Notes under the pieces: model-generated | Database searches by the model: none | Seen by the model: the letters and a program-made list of their open reading frames with translations, nothing else | Told to the model about the DNA's origin: nothing | Part shown: positions 42,771-53,135 of the stretch, in pieces | Layout: every line of letters begins with the position of its first letter | Numbering within the stretch: the stretch's first letter is position 1 | Assembly (NCBI RefSeq): GCF_030160275.1 | Contig: NZ_BSOA01000040.1 | Coordinates: forward strand, 1-64,000 | Direction of reading: 5' to 3' | Length of the DNA: 64,000 nucleotides | Source: Dyella flagellata | GTDB taxonomy: Bacteria > Pseudomonadota > Gammaproteobacteria > Xanthomonadales > Rhodanobacteraceae | Made by a program: the position numbers and the translations under genes

Positions 42771-43418
42771 TGCGGCAGCCTTCTTGCGCGTGGTTTGGCG
42801 CGGTTTGGCGGCTTCCATTTTTGCATGCGTGTGCAGTTCTTCGCGGAAGGCGGCCGCGTAGCTTTTCAGCTCGGCCTTTTTGCTGGGTGCAAGCGCCCTA
42901 TCGCGCGCCAGATGCTGCTCCATCCGGCGCAGCAGATCGTAATCGTGGTAATCGCGATAAGGCTTAAGATCGAGATCGGCCGGCACTTTGCTCAGGCGTT
43001 CGTCGCCGATCCTCTTCACGTATTTCTGCATGAAGCGGTCGTAAGCCTTCCAGGTGACGCGCTGCGCGTGTACCGCGGCTTCCTCGGCGCGCGTAGCGAT
43101 CTGGTGCGCATGCAGATAGTGCAGGCCGAGCTGGTCGATCAGCGTCTTCTCTACTTCCTCGTGCAGGATCAGGAAGCGATCCACCTCGATCGTGCGCCCG
43201 CGGAAGCTGAAGGACTTGGGCAAATGCCGATCGATATAGATGGTCTTGCCATCCTGGCTGTAGCCGGCCAGATAAGGGATGTCGTGCTTGCGATCGAGCT
43301 TCTTCACCCGGCGCAGGATGGCGTCGAGCGCGCGGTCCATCATCAGCGAAGAGATGTACCAGTCGGGGGCCTTCAACTTCACGTGCGGGGCGTTCGGGTG
43401 ACAGGTGTTAGACGGCAT
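42762..43418 (-). CDS. Unknown protein with an HEEVE motif
   Basis: 218 residues from the ATG at 43418 (GGAG 9 nt upstream; the longer open frame runs through tRNA-Pro and is not coding). A conserved-looking central block has [16 protein letters not shown] followed by [14 protein letters not shown]. The HExxE pattern with following His residues resembles a zinc-peptidase helix, but no family is recognised. The C-terminus is Lys/Ala-rich ([12 protein letters not shown]), like a nucleic-acid-binding tail. Likely soluble; no signal peptide. Confidence 0.7.
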   Translation of the reverse strand: MPSNTCHPNAPHVKLKAPDWYISSLMMDRALDAILRRVKKLDRKHDIPYLAGYSQDGKTIYIDRHLPKSFSFRGRTIEVDRFLILHEEVEKTLIDQLGLHYLHAHQIATRAEEAAVHAQRVTWKAYDRFMQKYVKRIGDERLSKVPADLDLKPYRDYHDYDLLRRMEQHLARDRALAPSKKAELKSYAAAFREELHTHAKMEAAKPRQTTRKKAAAVA

Positions 43419-43473
43419 GGTAGCCAGCTCCTGGTGGGCTGCGCCGAGATTAGCTGGTCGAACCCAAGAAAAG

Positions 43474-43496
43474 AAAAACGGCGCCAGGGCGCCGTT
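43474..43496 (-). terminator. Intrinsic terminator of tRNA-Pro
   Basis: AACGGCGC, 4-nt loop, GCGCCGTT (43477-43496), followed on the minus strand by a T5 run. Lies 16 nt after the CCA of tRNA-Pro. Confidence 0.8.
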
Positions 43497-43512
43497 GATC
43501 CATGCTGCGAAT

Positions 43513-43589
43513 TGGTCGGGGCGGCCGGATTCGAACCGACGACCCTTTGCCCCCCAGGCAAATGCGCTACCAGGCTGCGCTACGCCCCG
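43513..43589 (-). tRNA. tRNA-Pro (GGG)
   Basis: 77 nt with encoded CCA. Acceptor CGGGGCG/CGCCCCG pairs fully, T arm TCGG-TTCGAAT-CCGG, anticodon loop with GGG between CT and G. Last element of the thrS-to-ihfA cluster, a common position in Xanthomonadales. Confidence 0.95.
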
Positions 43590-43646
43590 ACTGTCCAGCA
43601 AAGAAGAAAATTGTAGCAGTACCCGCAGGTCTGCCGATAGGGTGGC

Positions 43647-44003
43647 TCAGCGGCGCAGCAGTGCGAGCACTTCTTCCAGCTCCATGCGCACCTGGCGCAC
43701 GATCTGGTGCGACATGCTGGCTTCCATCCGCGCCTGCGGGCCTTCCAGGCGCGCACGGGCGCCGGTGATGGTGAAACCCTCGTCGTACAGCAGGGAACGG
43801 ATCTGCCGGATCATCAGCACATCATGGCGCTGGTAGTACCGGCGGTTGCCGCGGCGCTTGACCGGGTTGAGCGCCGGGAATTCCTGCTCCCAGTAACGCA
43901 GCACATGCGGCTTCACCCCGCACAACTCGCTGACTTCACCAATGGTGAAGTAGCGCTTGGCCGGGATGGCGGGCAGCTCGGTGTTATTCCCCTGATCCAG
44001 CAT
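43647..44003 (-). CDS. MerR-family transcriptional regulator
   Basis: 118 residues. N-terminal MerR winged helix: [26 protein letters not shown], then [27 protein letters not shown], followed by a helical dimerisation tail. No cysteine-rich effector loop, so it is not a metal sensor. Overlaps ihfA by 20 nt; this gene conventionally follows ihfA in gammaproteobacteria. Targets unknown. Confidence 0.9.
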   Translation of the reverse strand: MLDQGNNTELPAIPAKRYFTIGEVSELCGVKPHVLRYWEQEFPALNPVKRRGNRRYYQRHDVLMIRQIRSLLYDEGFTITGARARLEGPQARMEASMSHQIVRQVRMELEEVLALLRR

Positions 44004-44286
44004 AGCCCTCGACTCTCACCTTGAGTTTCTGTCCTGGCCGGAACGTCACCACACGGCGGGCGGAGATGGGAATCTCTTCGCCGGTCTTGGGGTTACGTCC
44101 TGGTCGCTGGTTCTTCTGGCGCAGGTCGAAATTGCCGAAACCCGACAGCTTCACCTGCTCGCCCCTTTCCAAGGCTTCACGGACCACTTCGAAATAAGCG
44201 TCCACGAACTCCTTGGCTTCACGTTTGTTGAGGCCCACCTCGAGGAAGAGGCGCTCTGCCATCTCCGCCTTTGTCAGCGCCGCCAT
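43984..44286 (-). CDS. ihfA: Integration host factor subunit alpha
   Basis: 100 residues, HU/IHF fold: [27 protein letters not shown] dimer helices, [26 protein letters not shown] with the intercalating proline arm, and the C-terminal [10 protein letters not shown]. Bends DNA as a heterodimer with IhfB; required at sigma-54 promoters such as the glnK one here. Follows pheT by one nt. Confidence 0.96.
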   Translation of the reverse strand: MAALTKAEMAERLFLEVGLNKREAKEFVDAYFEVVREALERGEQVKLSGFGNFDLRQKNQRPGRNPKTGEEIPISARRVVTFRPGQKLKVRVEGYAGSGE

Positions 44287-44287
44287 C

Positions 44288-46678
44288 TTACCCTCGCAAT
44301 TTCGCCTCGCATCCAGCCTCCAACGCCGACACCGTATTGCGCACGCAAAGGTCTGCGTCGTCGTCGGTAAGGGTGCGTGAAGCGTCCTGCAAAATCAAGC
44401 CCATAGCGAGACTCTTTCGGCCCGCTTCGACCCCTTTTCCGCTGTAGCGATCAAACAGCCGCAGCTCTGCCAGGGTGGTGCCCAGGGTCGCGCGGACGGC
44501 CTGCTCAATCTGTGACCAGCTTACCTGTTCAGGGACGTCAACGGCGATGTCCCGGCGCACGGCCGGGAAGCGCGGTACGGCCTGCGCCTTTGGCAGGCGG
44601 CGACCGAGCAGCGGCTCCAGGGCGAGCTCCAGCACGTGCACGTCGGGGCCGAGGTCCAGCTCCTTGGCCAGGCGTGGGTGCAAGGCGCCCAGGTAGCCGG
44701 CCGTCTCGCCATCCCGCGTGACGCGCGCGGCACGCCCCGGGTGCAGCCAGCCTGGCAAGCCATCGGCGTGCACCGCCCAGCGCTGCGGCTCTCCGCCCCA
44801 GGCGATCAGGGCATCCAGGTCACCCTTCAGATCGAAGAAATCCAGCGGCTGTGATGCTTCGGCCCACTGCTCGCCGCGCGCCGAACCACTGGCGACGATG
44901 GCGAGGCTTGGGGTTTCCAGCGGGGGATCACCCTCCCTGAACACACGCCCCAGCTCGAACAGACGCACGCGATCCTGCTGGCGCGCGCGGTTATGCGACA
45001 GCGCCTGGATCAAGCCAGGCAACAGCGAGGGGCGCATCACCGCCAGGTCGGCCGATAGCGGGTTGGCGAGCGGGACCAGTTGTTCGGTGAAGCCCCACTG
45101 CTTCAGCAAGGCATGACTGACGAAGGCAAGGTTTACCGCCTCGTAGTAGTCGCGAGCAGCCAGCTGCTCGCGCACCGCCAGTTCATTGAGGCGCCCCTCG
45201 GGCTCAACGGCGAGCGTCAGCGCACCGCCCGGAGTATGCGTCGGGATATTTTCGTAGCCGTGGATGCGCGCCACTTCTTCAATGAGATCTTCTTCGCGCT
45301 CGATGTCGAAGCGCCTGCTCGGCGCGGTGACGTGCCAACCATCTGCCACCGCTTCTACCGTCATGCCGAGTGCGGTGAAGATGCGTGCGACTTCGTCATC
45401 CGCAACGCCCAAGCCGAGCACGCGAGCCAATCGCGCGCGGCGAAGCAGGATCGGCTTCGGCGAAGCCAGGCTTTCCGGCAACATAACGTCGAGCAGCGGA
45501 CCGGGGATGCCACCGGCGATATCCAGGATCAAACGCGTCGCATATTCAATGGCGACACCCGGCAGTTCGGGATCGACGCCGCGCTCGAAGCGATGCCCCG
45601 CATCGGTGTACATGCCCAGCTTGCGGCTGCGACCGATGATGGCCGACGGAATCCAGTGCGCGGCTTCAAGAAACACGTTACGCGTGTCATCGGTGACACG
45701 CGTTTCCGAACCGCCCATGATGCCGCCCAACGCAACGGCACGCGTGCCTCGACCACCGCGGCTGTCGGAAACCACAAGAAAATCTTCGTCCAACGTCACC
45801 GTGCGGCCGTCGAGCAACGCCAGTGCTTCGCCCTTGCGCGCGGGACGCACGACGACCTCGCCTTCCAGCTTGTCTTTGTCAAAAGCATGCATCGGCTGCC
45901 CCAGTTCCAGCATCACGTATTGCGTGACGTCGACCAGGAAGCTGATAGGCCGCAAGCCGCTACGACGCAACCGCTCGGCCATCCACACGGGCGTTTGGAT
46001 ATGGGCATTTACGTTGTCGATAACGCGACCGGCGAAGCGCGGCACACGAGAGCCCGCTTCGAGCGCAACGTTCATCGCTGCGTCGCTCTGTGGCGGTACT
46101 GCTTGAGTGCCCAGTGGAATCACTTCGCCGCTCAGCGCAGCGGCGACGTCGAACGCGATGCCACGCACGCTGAAACAATCGGCGCGGTTGGGCGTGAGCT
46201 TGATCTCGATGGTGGCATCAGGCAGGCCGAGATAGGACGCGAGCGCTGTACCGACAGGCGCATCGGCGGGTAGCTCGAGCAAACCCGAAGCGTCGGGATC
46301 GACGCCCAGCTCCTTGGCCGAACAAAGCATGCCGAACGATTCCACGCCGCGCAGCTTTGCCGCCTTGATGGCAATGCCACCCGGCAAGTTGGCGCCTACT
46401 GTTGCCAACGGTGCGACCAGGCCTGCGCGCGCGTTGGGGGCGCCGCAAACGACCTGCACCATGCCGTTGCCGGTGTCCACTTCGCAAACCTGCAGGCGAT
46501 CGGCTTCCGGATGCTTCTGCGTGCTGACGATGCGCGCAACGATTACACCATCGAGCGCATTGCCCAGCGGGGTGACATCCTCGACCTCCAGACCGATCGC
46601 CGTGAGTGTCGCAGCAAGTTCGTCGCGCGAAGCGCGCGTAGGAACATGGTGGCGCAGCCAATTTTCAGAGAATTTCAT
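44288..46678 (-). CDS. pheT: Phenylalanyl-tRNA synthetase beta subunit
   Basis: 796 residues. tRNA-binding OB domain near 40-150 ([21 protein letters not shown]), B3/B4 editing domain, B5 domain, a catalytic-core-like domain and the C-terminal FDX-ACB anticodon-binding domain ([21 protein letters not shown]..). Forms the alpha2-beta2 enzyme with PheS, 21 nt upstream. Confidence 0.96.
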   Translation of the reverse strand: MKFSENWLRHHVPTRASRDELAATLTAIGLEVEDVTPLGNALDGVIVARIVSTQKHPEADRLQVCEVDTGNGMVQVVCGAPNARAGLVAPLATVGANLPGGIAIKAAKLRGVESFGMLCSAKELGVDPDASGLLELPADAPVGTALASYLGLPDATIEIKLTPNRADCFSVRGIAFDVAAALSGEVIPLGTQAVPPQSDAAMNVALEAGSRVPRFAGRVIDNVNAHIQTPVWMAERLRRSGLRPISFLVDVTQYVMLELGQPMHAFDKDKLEGEVVVRPARKGEALALLDGRTVTLDEDFLVVSDSRGGRGTRAVALGGIMGGSETRVTDDTRNVFLEAAHWIPSAIIGRSRKLGMYTDAGHRFERGVDPELPGVAIEYATRLILDIAGGIPGPLLDVMLPESLASPKPILLRRARLARVLGLGVADDEVARIFTALGMTVEAVADGWHVTAPSRRFDIEREEDLIEEVARIHGYENIPTHTPGGALTLAVEPEGRLNELAVREQLAARDYYEAVNLAFVSHALLKQWGFTEQLVPLANPLSADLAVMRPSLLPGLIQALSHNRARQQDRVRLFELGRVFREGDPPLETPSLAIVASGSARGEQWAEASQPLDFFDLKGDLDALIAWGGEPQRWAVHADGLPGWLHPGRAARVTRDGETAGYLGALHPRLAKELDLGPDVHVLELALEPLLGRRLPKAQAVPRFPAVRRDIAVDVPEQVSWSQIEQAVRATLGTTLAELRLFDRYSGKGVEAGRKSLAMGLILQDASRTLTDDDADLCVRNTVSALEAGCEAKLRG

Positions 46679-46699
46679 GCGTGTCGATTCCTGCTTCGA

Positions 46700-47806
<1,107 letters not shown>

Positions 47807-47833
47807 TCACATCCGTTCGTCAGTGCTTGACGA

Positions 47834-48193
47834 TCAAGCGGCCAGACTGGCCTTCGCCTTTTCTGCGATGGCCCCAAACGCCTTGATGTCGTGCACGGCG
47901 ATGTCGGCCAGCACCTTGCGGTCCACCGTGATGCCGGCCTTGCTCAGACCGTTGATCAGGCGGCTGTAGGACAGGCCGAACTGACGGGCCGCCGCATTGA
48001 TACGCACGATCCACAGGGCGCGGAACTGGCGCTTCTTCTGCTTACGGCCGATGTAGGCGTACTGACCGGCCTTGATGACGGCCTGGTTGGCAACGCGGAA
48101 GACCTTGCGACGGGCATTGTAATAGCCCTTCGCGCGGCCGATGATCTTCTTGTGACGACGACGGGCGGTAACGCCACGCTTAACACGAGCCAT
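47834..48193 (-). CDS. rplT: 50S ribosomal protein L20
   Basis: 119 residues, [18 protein letters not shown] start and the [21 protein letters not shown] core of L20. Binds 23S rRNA early in assembly and in several bacteria represses its own operon. 17 nt after rpmI. Confidence 0.97.
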   Translation of the reverse strand: MARVKRGVTARRRHKKIIGRAKGYYNARRKVFRVANQAVIKAGQYAYIGRKQKKRQFRALWIVRINAAARQFGLSYSRLINGLSKAGITVDRKVLADIAVHDIKAFGAIAEKAKASLAA

Positions 48194-48210
48194 GGTTTAA
48201 GTCCTCCCGC

Positions 48211-48408
48211 TCAGAGATACGGCAACATGCGCGCGACGCCCTTGGTGTCGCATGCCTTGACGTGGTTGGTGGCGCGCAGGTTGCGCTTACGCTTGGTCGA
48301 CTTCTTGGTCAGGATGTGCGACTTGAACGCATGGCCGGCCTTGAACTTGCCGGACGCGGTCTTGCGAAAACGCTTCGCCGCCGCGCGGTTGGTCTTGATC
48401 TTGGGCAT
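48211..48408 (-). CDS. rpmI: 50S ribosomal protein L35
   Basis: 65 residues, [21 protein letters not shown] start, basic throughout. AAGGAG lies 7 nt before the ATG. Preceded by a 280-nt leader with hairpins and a possible promoter. Confidence 0.97.
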   Translation of the reverse strand: MPKIKTNRAAAKRFRKTASGKFKAGHAFKSHILTKKSTKRKRNLRATNHVKACDTKGVARMLPYL

Positions 48409-48687
48409 GGAATGCTCCTTGATGGGTGCTTGCTCGATTTAAGAGCCACCCCGGTTTCTGACTGATCTGGCGGCGACCCCCATGCATGGGGCTGCGCTTT
48501 CCGTCCTGCCAGGATCGGTTCACGACCCTTCCTTGCGGGTCGAACCGGCGATTATACGGAGGTCGGGGGCCTAAAACTAGACCCACCGCATAAGCTGGGA
48601 TGACGATCCCAGCTTCACGGTACGGCATACATGGCAATGCTGGGATTGTCGTCCCAGCCTACAGGGCGAGCCCCCTCCCTGGCGGGC
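48409..48687 (-). promoter_or_regulatory. rpmI-rplT leader with -10 box and hairpins
   Basis: A TATAAT box on the minus strand at 48551-48556 (no good -35) is followed by two hairpins: CGACCC/GGGTCG (48525-48544) and CCCCATGCATGGGG (about 48479-48492). This could be an internal promoter with an L20-responsive leader. REP-like palindromes lie upstream at 48591-48662. Confidence 0.4.
48591..48662. repeat. Paired GCTGGGAT palindromes (REP-like)
   Basis: AAGCTGGGATGACGATCCCAGC-type dyad and TGCTGGGATTGTCGTCCCAGCC-type dyad, 24 nt apart, between infC and rpmI. Confidence 0.6.
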
Positions 48688-49212
48688 TTATTTCTTCTTC
48701 GGCCCGATCATCATCACCATCTGGCGGCCTTCCAGGCGCGGGAAGGACTCGACCATGCCGTGCTCGCCCACATCCTCCTGGATGCGCTTGGCGAGGTCCT
48801 GGCCCAGATCCTGGTGGGACATCTCGCGGCCGCGGAAGCGGATGGTGACCTTGACCTTGTCGCCCTCTTCCAGGAAGCGAAGCATGTTGCGCAGCTTGAT
48901 CTGGTAGTCGCCCACGTCCGTGACCGGACGGAACTTCACTTCCTTGATCTCGACCTGCTTCTGCTTCTTCTTGGCGGCCTGGGCCTTCTTCTGGGCTTCG
49001 AACTTGAACTTGCCGTAATCCATGATGCGGCAGACCGGCGGATCGCCGTTAGGCTGGATCTCGACCAGGTCGAGCCCGGCTTCCTCGGCTGCGCGCAGCG
49101 CCTCGTCGCGGGTAAGGATACCCATCTGCTCGGAATCCGGCCCGATCACGCGCACGCGCGGCACGCGGATCTCATGGTTGCGACGGTTGCCCTTAGTTTC
49201 TGTGGTGGCGAT
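48688..49212 (-). CDS. infC: Translation initiation factor IF-3 with AUC start
   Basis: 174 residues when started at the ATC codon at 49210-49212, eight nt after GGAGG (49221-49225). The residues between this codon and the first GTG/ATG ([15 protein letters not shown]) match the IF-3 N-terminus and restore near-normal family length. Rare AUU/AUC starts let IF-3 repress its own mRNA by rejecting non-standard initiation. N- and C-domains follow: [29 protein letters not shown], then VKEVKFRP-type linker and C-domain. Confidence 0.93.
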   Translation of the reverse strand: MATTETKGNRRNHEIRVPRVRVIGPDSEQMGILTRDEALRAAEEAGLDLVEIQPNGDPPVCRIMDYGKFKFEAQKKAQAAKKKQKQVEIKEVKFRPVTDVGDYQIKLRNMLRFLEEGDKVKVTIRFRGREMSHQDLGQDLAKRIQEDVGEHGMVESFPRLEGRQMVMMIGPKKK

Positions 49213-49258
49213 ACCACTATCCTCCAGAAGTGTTTATGTGATCGGCCGGGCGGCTTCA

Positions 49259-51160
49259 TCAGCGCCGCGTCTCGGCCTCCAAGCGTTCGATGAAGCTGGC
49301 CAGCGGCATGCTGCCAAGGTCTTCACCCGAGCGCGTACGCACGGAAACAGCCCCCGAAGCCTTTTCGCGATCGCCGACCACAAGCAGGTAGGGCACTTTC
49401 TGCAGCGTATGTTCGCGGATTTTATAGCCGACCTTTTCGTTGCGCAAATCGGCGTGCACCCGGAAGCCTTTGTCGACAAGGGCTTGCGTTACCGTCCGGA
49501 CATAGTCCGCCTGGGCGTCGGTAATGCTGAAGACCTGCGCCTGCACCGGCGCCAGCCATGCCGGCAGGTTGCCGGCGTGGTGTTCGATCAGGATGCCGAT
49601 GAAACGCTCCATCGAGCCGACGATGGCCCGGTGCAACATCACCGGGTGCCGGCGCTGGCTGTGCTCGTCCACGTATTCGGCGCCCAGGCGCTCGGGCATC
49701 ATGAAGTCCACCTGCATGGTGCCAACCTGCCAGGCACGGCCGATCGAATCCTTCATGTGGTACTCGATCTTCGGGCCGTAGAAGGCGCCCTCGCCCGGCA
49801 GCTCCTCCCATTGCACGCCGGCCGCACTCAACGCCGCGCGCAGGGCATGCTCGGCGCGATCCCACACCTCGTCGCCGCCGATGCGCTTGTCGGGGCGCAA
49901 GGCGATCTTCAACGCGATGTCGTCGAAGCCGAAGTCGGCGTACACCTTCATGGCCTGCTGATGGAAGGCGGTCACTTCCGATTCAATCTGTTCTTCCGTG
50001 CAGAAGATGTGACCATCGTCCTGGGTGAACGCGCGCACGCGCATGATGCCGTGCAGGGCACCCGAGGGTTCGTTGCGGTGGCAGCCGCCGAATTCGCCGT
50101 AGCGGACCGGCAGGTCACGGTAGCTGTGCAGCGTGGTGTTGTAGATCTGCACGTGGCCGGGGCAGTTCATCGGCTTGAGCGCGTAGGTGCGCTTCTCCGA
50201 CTCCGTGAAGAACATGTTTTCCTGGTAGTTGTCCCAGTGGCCGGACTTCTTCCACAGGCTCACGTCCATGATCTGCGGACCACGCACTTCCTGGTAACCG
50301 TTCTTGCGGTACACGCCGCGCACATACTGCTCCACCGTCTGCCAGATGGCCCAGCCATTGGGGTGCCAGAACACCATGCCGGGCGCTTCTTCCTGCTGGT
50401 GGAACAGGTCCAGCGCCTTGCCGATCTTGCGGTGGTCGCGCTTTTCGGCCTCCTCCAGCTGATGCAGGTAGGCCTTCAGATCCTTGTCGCTCAACCACGC
50501 GGTGCCATAGATGCGCGTGAGCATGGCGTTGTTGGAGTCGCCGCGCCAATACGCGCCAGCCACCTTCATCAGCTTGAACGCGCGCAGCTTGCCCGTATTG
50601 GGCACGTGCGGACCGCGGCACAGGTCGGTGAATTCGCCCTGCGTGTAGAGCGAAAGCTCCTCGTTCTGCGGAATGCCTTGAATGATCTCGGCCTTGTATT
50701 CCTCGCCGATGCCCCGGAAGAACTCGATCGCGTCGTCGCGCGATTTCACGCTGCGCGTGACCGGCAGCTGTTCCTTCACGATCTTTTCCATCTCCGCCTC
50801 GATCTTCTCCAGATCGTCGGGCGTAAAGGGGCGTTCGTAGGCAAAGTCGTAATAGAAGCCGTTGTCGATCACCGGGCCGATCGTTACCTGGGCGCCGGGA
50901 AACAGGCGCTGCACCGCCTGGGCCAGCAAGTGGGCGGTGGAATGGCGCAGGATCTCCAGCGCGTCCTGGCTTTTCTCGGTGACGATTTCGAGGCTGGCGT
51001 TGTGGCCGATGGTGAAGCCGGCGTCCACGAGCTTGCCATCGACCTTGCCGGCCAGGGTTGCCTTGGCCAGGCCGGCGCCGATGGAGGCAGCCACGTCCCC
51101 GACCGTAACAGGATGGTCAAAGGGGCGTTTGCTGCCGTCAGGTAGCGTGATTTCGATCAT
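49259..51160 (-). CDS. thrS: Threonyl-tRNA synthetase
   Basis: 633 residues: TGS domain (1-62), editing domain with [11 protein letters not shown] and the second His pair, catalytic core with motif 2 ([28 protein letters not shown]), zinc ligands Cys/His/His, and the C-terminal anticodon-binding domain ([31 protein letters not shown]). First gene of the translation cluster. Its 160-nt leader carries a promoter, a Thr-Thr mini-ORF and a terminator. Confidence 0.97.
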   Translation of the reverse strand: MIEITLPDGSKRPFDHPVTVGDVAASIGAGLAKATLAGKVDGKLVDAGFTIGHNASLEIVTEKSQDALEILRHSTAHLLAQAVQRLFPGAQVTIGPVIDNGFYYDFAYERPFTPDDLEKIEAEMEKIVKEQLPVTRSVKSRDDAIEFFRGIGEEYKAEIIQGIPQNEELSLYTQGEFTDLCRGPHVPNTGKLRAFKLMKVAGAYWRGDSNNAMLTRIYGTAWLSDKDLKAYLHQLEEAEKRDHRKIGKALDLFHQQEEAPGMVFWHPNGWAIWQTVEQYVRGVYRKNGYQEVRGPQIMDVSLWKKSGHWDNYQENMFFTESEKRTYALKPMNCPGHVQIYNTTLHSYRDLPVRYGEFGGCHRNEPSGALHGIMRVRAFTQDDGHIFCTEEQIESEVTAFHQQAMKVYADFGFDDIALKIALRPDKRIGGDEVWDRAEHALRAALSAAGVQWEELPGEGAFYGPKIEYHMKDSIGRAWQVGTMQVDFMMPERLGAEYVDEHSQRRHPVMLHRAIVGSMERFIGILIEHHAGNLPAWLAPVQAQVFSITDAQADYVRTVTQALVDKGFRVHADLRNEKVGYKIREHTLQKVPYLLVVGDREKASGAVSVRTRSGEDLGSMPLASFIERLEAETRR

Positions 51161-51181
51161 GAACAGATATCTCTAGCAAAC

Positions 51182-51209
51182 AAAAAAGGGCGCCCGGCGC
51201 CCTTTTTTT
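51182..51209 (-). terminator. Terminator hairpin in the thrS leader (probable attenuator)
   Basis: Minus strand: A7, GGGCGC-CGG-GCGCCC core (51188-51202), T6 (51182-51187). It lies only 21 nt before the thrS start and 28 nt after the leader ORF stop, so it is inside the thrS mRNA. The sequence is symmetrical and could also stop rightward transcripts, but no gene points that way here. Confidence 0.75.
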
Positions 51210-51230
51210 GAACACAAGGCGTGGCGGGGA

Positions 51231-51257
51231 TCAGCGCTGGAAGCTCGTAGTTGCCAT
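51231..51257 (-). CDS. Putative thrS leader peptide (8 residues, Thr-Thr)
   Basis: ATG GCA ACT ACG AGC TTC CAG CGC TGA, encoding MATTSFQR, within the predicted thrS leader and followed after 28 nt by a terminator. Two consecutive Thr codons are what ribosome-mediated attenuation by charged tRNA-Thr would need. The SD is weak (GAG 8 nt upstream). Confidence 0.5.
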   Translation of the reverse strand: MATTSFQR

Positions 51258-51319
51258 GTCGCACACTCGGCCGGCGCCTGGGCGCTGAGCCACCTTGTCC
51301 TGGTGATGTAAGAAAGCGA

Positions 51320-51348
51320 ACGCTAGTTTAGCGCGGCGGCCGTGTCAA
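51320..51348 (-). promoter_or_regulatory. Sigma-70 promoter of thrS
   Basis: Minus strand TTGACA (51343-51348), 17-bp spacer, TAGCGT (51320-51325). The transcript would start near 51313, giving a leader of about 150 nt. Confidence 0.6.
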
Positions 51349-51453
51349 TTCAGCCCGACGGGTCGAAGGCATGCGGACGGACAGTAACGGCGACGTCCAC
51401 GCAAAATGGACCTGAGCCCCCTAAAATAGCCACCTCACCATAAGGACACTGCG

Positions 51454-52467
51454 ATGCGTGTACTCGTCACCGGTTCGGCCGGCTTTATTGGCGCCGCCCT
51501 CACGGAACGTCTTTTGGCCCGGGGCGATCAGGTTCATGGCATCGACAACCACAACGACTACTACGACCCGGCGCTGAAGGAAGCCCGCCTGGCCCGCTTC
51601 GCCGAGCACCCGAACTACTCGCATCTGCGCTGCGACCTCGCTGATGCCGCAGCGCTGAACCGGCTGTTTCACGACTTCCAGCCCCAGCGCGTGGTCAACC
51701 TGGCCGCCCAGGCCGGGGTACGTTATTCGTTGAAGAACCCGCAGGCCTACGTGCAGAGCAACCTGGTCGGTTTCGTCAACATCCTGGAGGCCTGTCGGCA
51801 CAATCGGGTAGAACACCTGGTCTACGCCTCCTCCAGTTCCGTCTATGGCGCGAATCGCAAACTGCCCTTCGCGGTGGAAGACGCCGTCGACCATCCGGTG
51901 AGCCTGTACGCGGCCAGCAAGAAAGCCAACGAACTGATGGCGCATACCTATAGCCATTTGTACGACCTGCCTACCACCGGCCTGCGTTTTTTCACGGTCT
52001 ACGGGCCATGGGGAAGGCCGGACATGTCGCCCATCCTGTTCGCCGACCGCATCACGCGCGGCGAGCCGATCGACGTGTTCAACCACGGCAACCACAGCCG
52101 CGACTTCACCTTTGTCGACGACATCGTCGAAGGCGTGATCCGCACCCTGGATCATGTCGCCCAGCCCGACTTGAACTACGACGCGACTCAACCCAATCCG
52201 GGCGCATCGAGCGCACCGTATCGTTTGTACAACATCGGCAACGACCAGCCAGTTCAGCTGATGCGCTTCATTGAACTGATGGAGCAGAACCTGGGTCGCA
52301 CGGTCGAGAAACGCTTGTTGCCGATGCAGCCCGGCGACGTCCCCGATACCTGGGCGGATGTATCGGCACTGCGGCGCGATGTCGGCTACGCACCAAGCAC
52401 CTCGATCGAGGAAGGCGTGGCCAAGTTTGTGAAGTGGTATCGCGAGTATCACCGCATCGCGGCGTAG
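51454..52467 (+). CDS. NAD-dependent epimerase, probably UDP-glucuronate 4-epimerase
   Basis: 337 residues, extended short-chain dehydrogenase fold. NAD motif TGSAGFIG at the N-terminus, SSSSVYG, catalytic Y-x-x-x-K in SLYAASKKANE, and FTVYGPWGRPDM, which is characteristic of UDP-GlcA 4-epimerases (LspL/CapI type). Supplies UDP-galacturonate for surface polysaccharide. Substrate inferred from family resemblance; UDP-GlcNAc/Glc epimerase is less likely. Divergent from thrS, no polysaccharide genes adjacent. Confidence 0.88.
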   Translation: MRVLVTGSAGFIGAALTERLLARGDQVHGIDNHNDYYDPALKEARLARFAEHPNYSHLRCDLADAAALNRLFHDFQPQRVVNLAAQAGVRYSLKNPQAYVQSNLVGFVNILEACRHNRVEHLVYASSSSVYGANRKLPFAVEDAVDHPVSLYAASKKANELMAHTYSHLYDLPTTGLRFFTVYGPWGRPDMSPILFADRITRGEPIDVFNHGNHSRDFTFVDDIVEGVIRTLDHVAQPDLNYDATQPNPGASSAPYRLYNIGNDQPVQLMRFIELMEQNLGRTVEKRLLPMQPGDVPDTWADVSALRRDVGYAPSTSIEEGVAKFVKWYREYHRIAA

Positions 52468-52491
52468 GTTGGGTGCAAACCCCAACCTACG
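52463..52491. terminator. CGTAGGTTGGG palindrome between convergent genes
   Basis: CGTAGGTTGGG-TGCAAAC-CCCAACCTACG, a perfect 11-bp stem overlapping the epimerase stop and abutting the hemJ stop. Related to the REP-like family; probable bidirectional terminator stem. Confidence 0.5.
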
Positions 52492-52941
52492 CTAGAACGG
52501 TTTCGCCAACACCAGGTAGAGCACGCCCAGCAACACCAGCACGGGCAGTTCGTTCAACACGCGCAAAGTACGTGAGGACGGCAGTGCGCCACCCTTTTCG
52601 CCACGCTTGAGCACACGCCCCATCCACACGAAATACGCCAGCAGCAGCGCCACCAGGCCGAGCTTGGCGTCGATCCAGTGCATCGAGGCGACAACATTGG
52701 GCAAGGCACCTGGAAATACCCGCCACCCCTGCCACAGCGCCAGCCCAAGTAGAAAGGCCAGGCCGAACAGGTTGTGCCCGAAGCGGTACAGCCGCCGCCC
52801 CATCAGGTACAAACGCGCCGTTACTGCCGCATCACCACCTGCCTCGGCAATGTTCACCAGGATGCGCGGCAGGTAGAACACGGCCGCCATCCAGGCGATG
52901 ACGAACAACAGATGAAACGTCTTGACCCACAGATAAACCAT
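52492..52941 (-). CDS. hemJ: Protoporphyrinogen oxidase HemJ
   Basis: 149 residues with four transmembrane helices. Conserved HemJ features: MVYLWVKTFHLLFVIAWMAAVFYLPRI with haem-ligand His10, the RLYLMGRRLYRF loop, and MHWIDAKLGLVALLLAYF with the functional Lys. Oxidises protoporphyrinogen IX in the inner membrane. Lies just beyond the tRNA-Val islet. Confidence 0.9.
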   Translation of the reverse strand: MVYLWVKTFHLLFVIAWMAAVFYLPRILVNIAEAGGDAAVTARLYLMGRRLYRFGHNLFGLAFLLGLALWQGWRVFPGALPNVVASMHWIDAKLGLVALLLAYFVWMGRVLKRGEKGGALPSSRTLRVLNELPVLVLLGVLYLVLAKPF

Positions 52942-52959
52942 GCCCAGCTCCCAAAAACG

Positions 52960-52987
52960 AAAACGGCGTGCCGAAGCACGCCGTTTT
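52960..52987 (-). terminator. Terminator left of the tRNA-Val fragment
   Basis: AAAACGGCGTGC, loop CGAA, GCACGCCGTTTT (52960-52987). It sits just 3' of the left att copy on the minus strand, so it was probably the terminator of tRNA-Val before the islet inserted. Confidence 0.8.
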
Positions 52988-52993
52988 ATCGGG

Positions 52994-53044
52994 AATTGGT
53001 GGGCGGTACAAGGATCGAACTTGTGACCCCTTCCATGTCAAGGA
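52994..53044 (-). repeat. Left copy of the 51-bp att repeat (3' part of tRNA-Val)
   Basis: Identical over 51 bp to 55186-55236. It contains the 3' 48 nt of tRNA-Val (anticodon arm part, T arm, acceptor and CCA) without the 5' half, in the same orientation as the intact gene. This is the expected distal attachment site of an element inserted at the tRNA 3' end. Confidence 0.9.
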
Positions 53045-53135
53045 CGGCATTGAAATGTTTCAGATTGTCCAGCACCCCGTTGCTGCAGTCGCCGATGACC
53101 TCCCGCGGACCATGTGGTGCCACCTGATCAGCGGG

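Noticed and set aside
42901-42967. Possible transposase or integrase remnants near tRNA-Pro
   Set aside because: No duplicated tRNA-Pro end and no mobility gene nearby.
43419-43601. N-terminal extension of the HEEVE protein
   Set aside because: The frame passes through tRNA-Pro and its terminator, so it is not translated.
49022-51145. 707-codon plus-strand open frame
   Set aside because: Antisense to thrS and part of infC, both certain genes; composition is that of a shadow frame.
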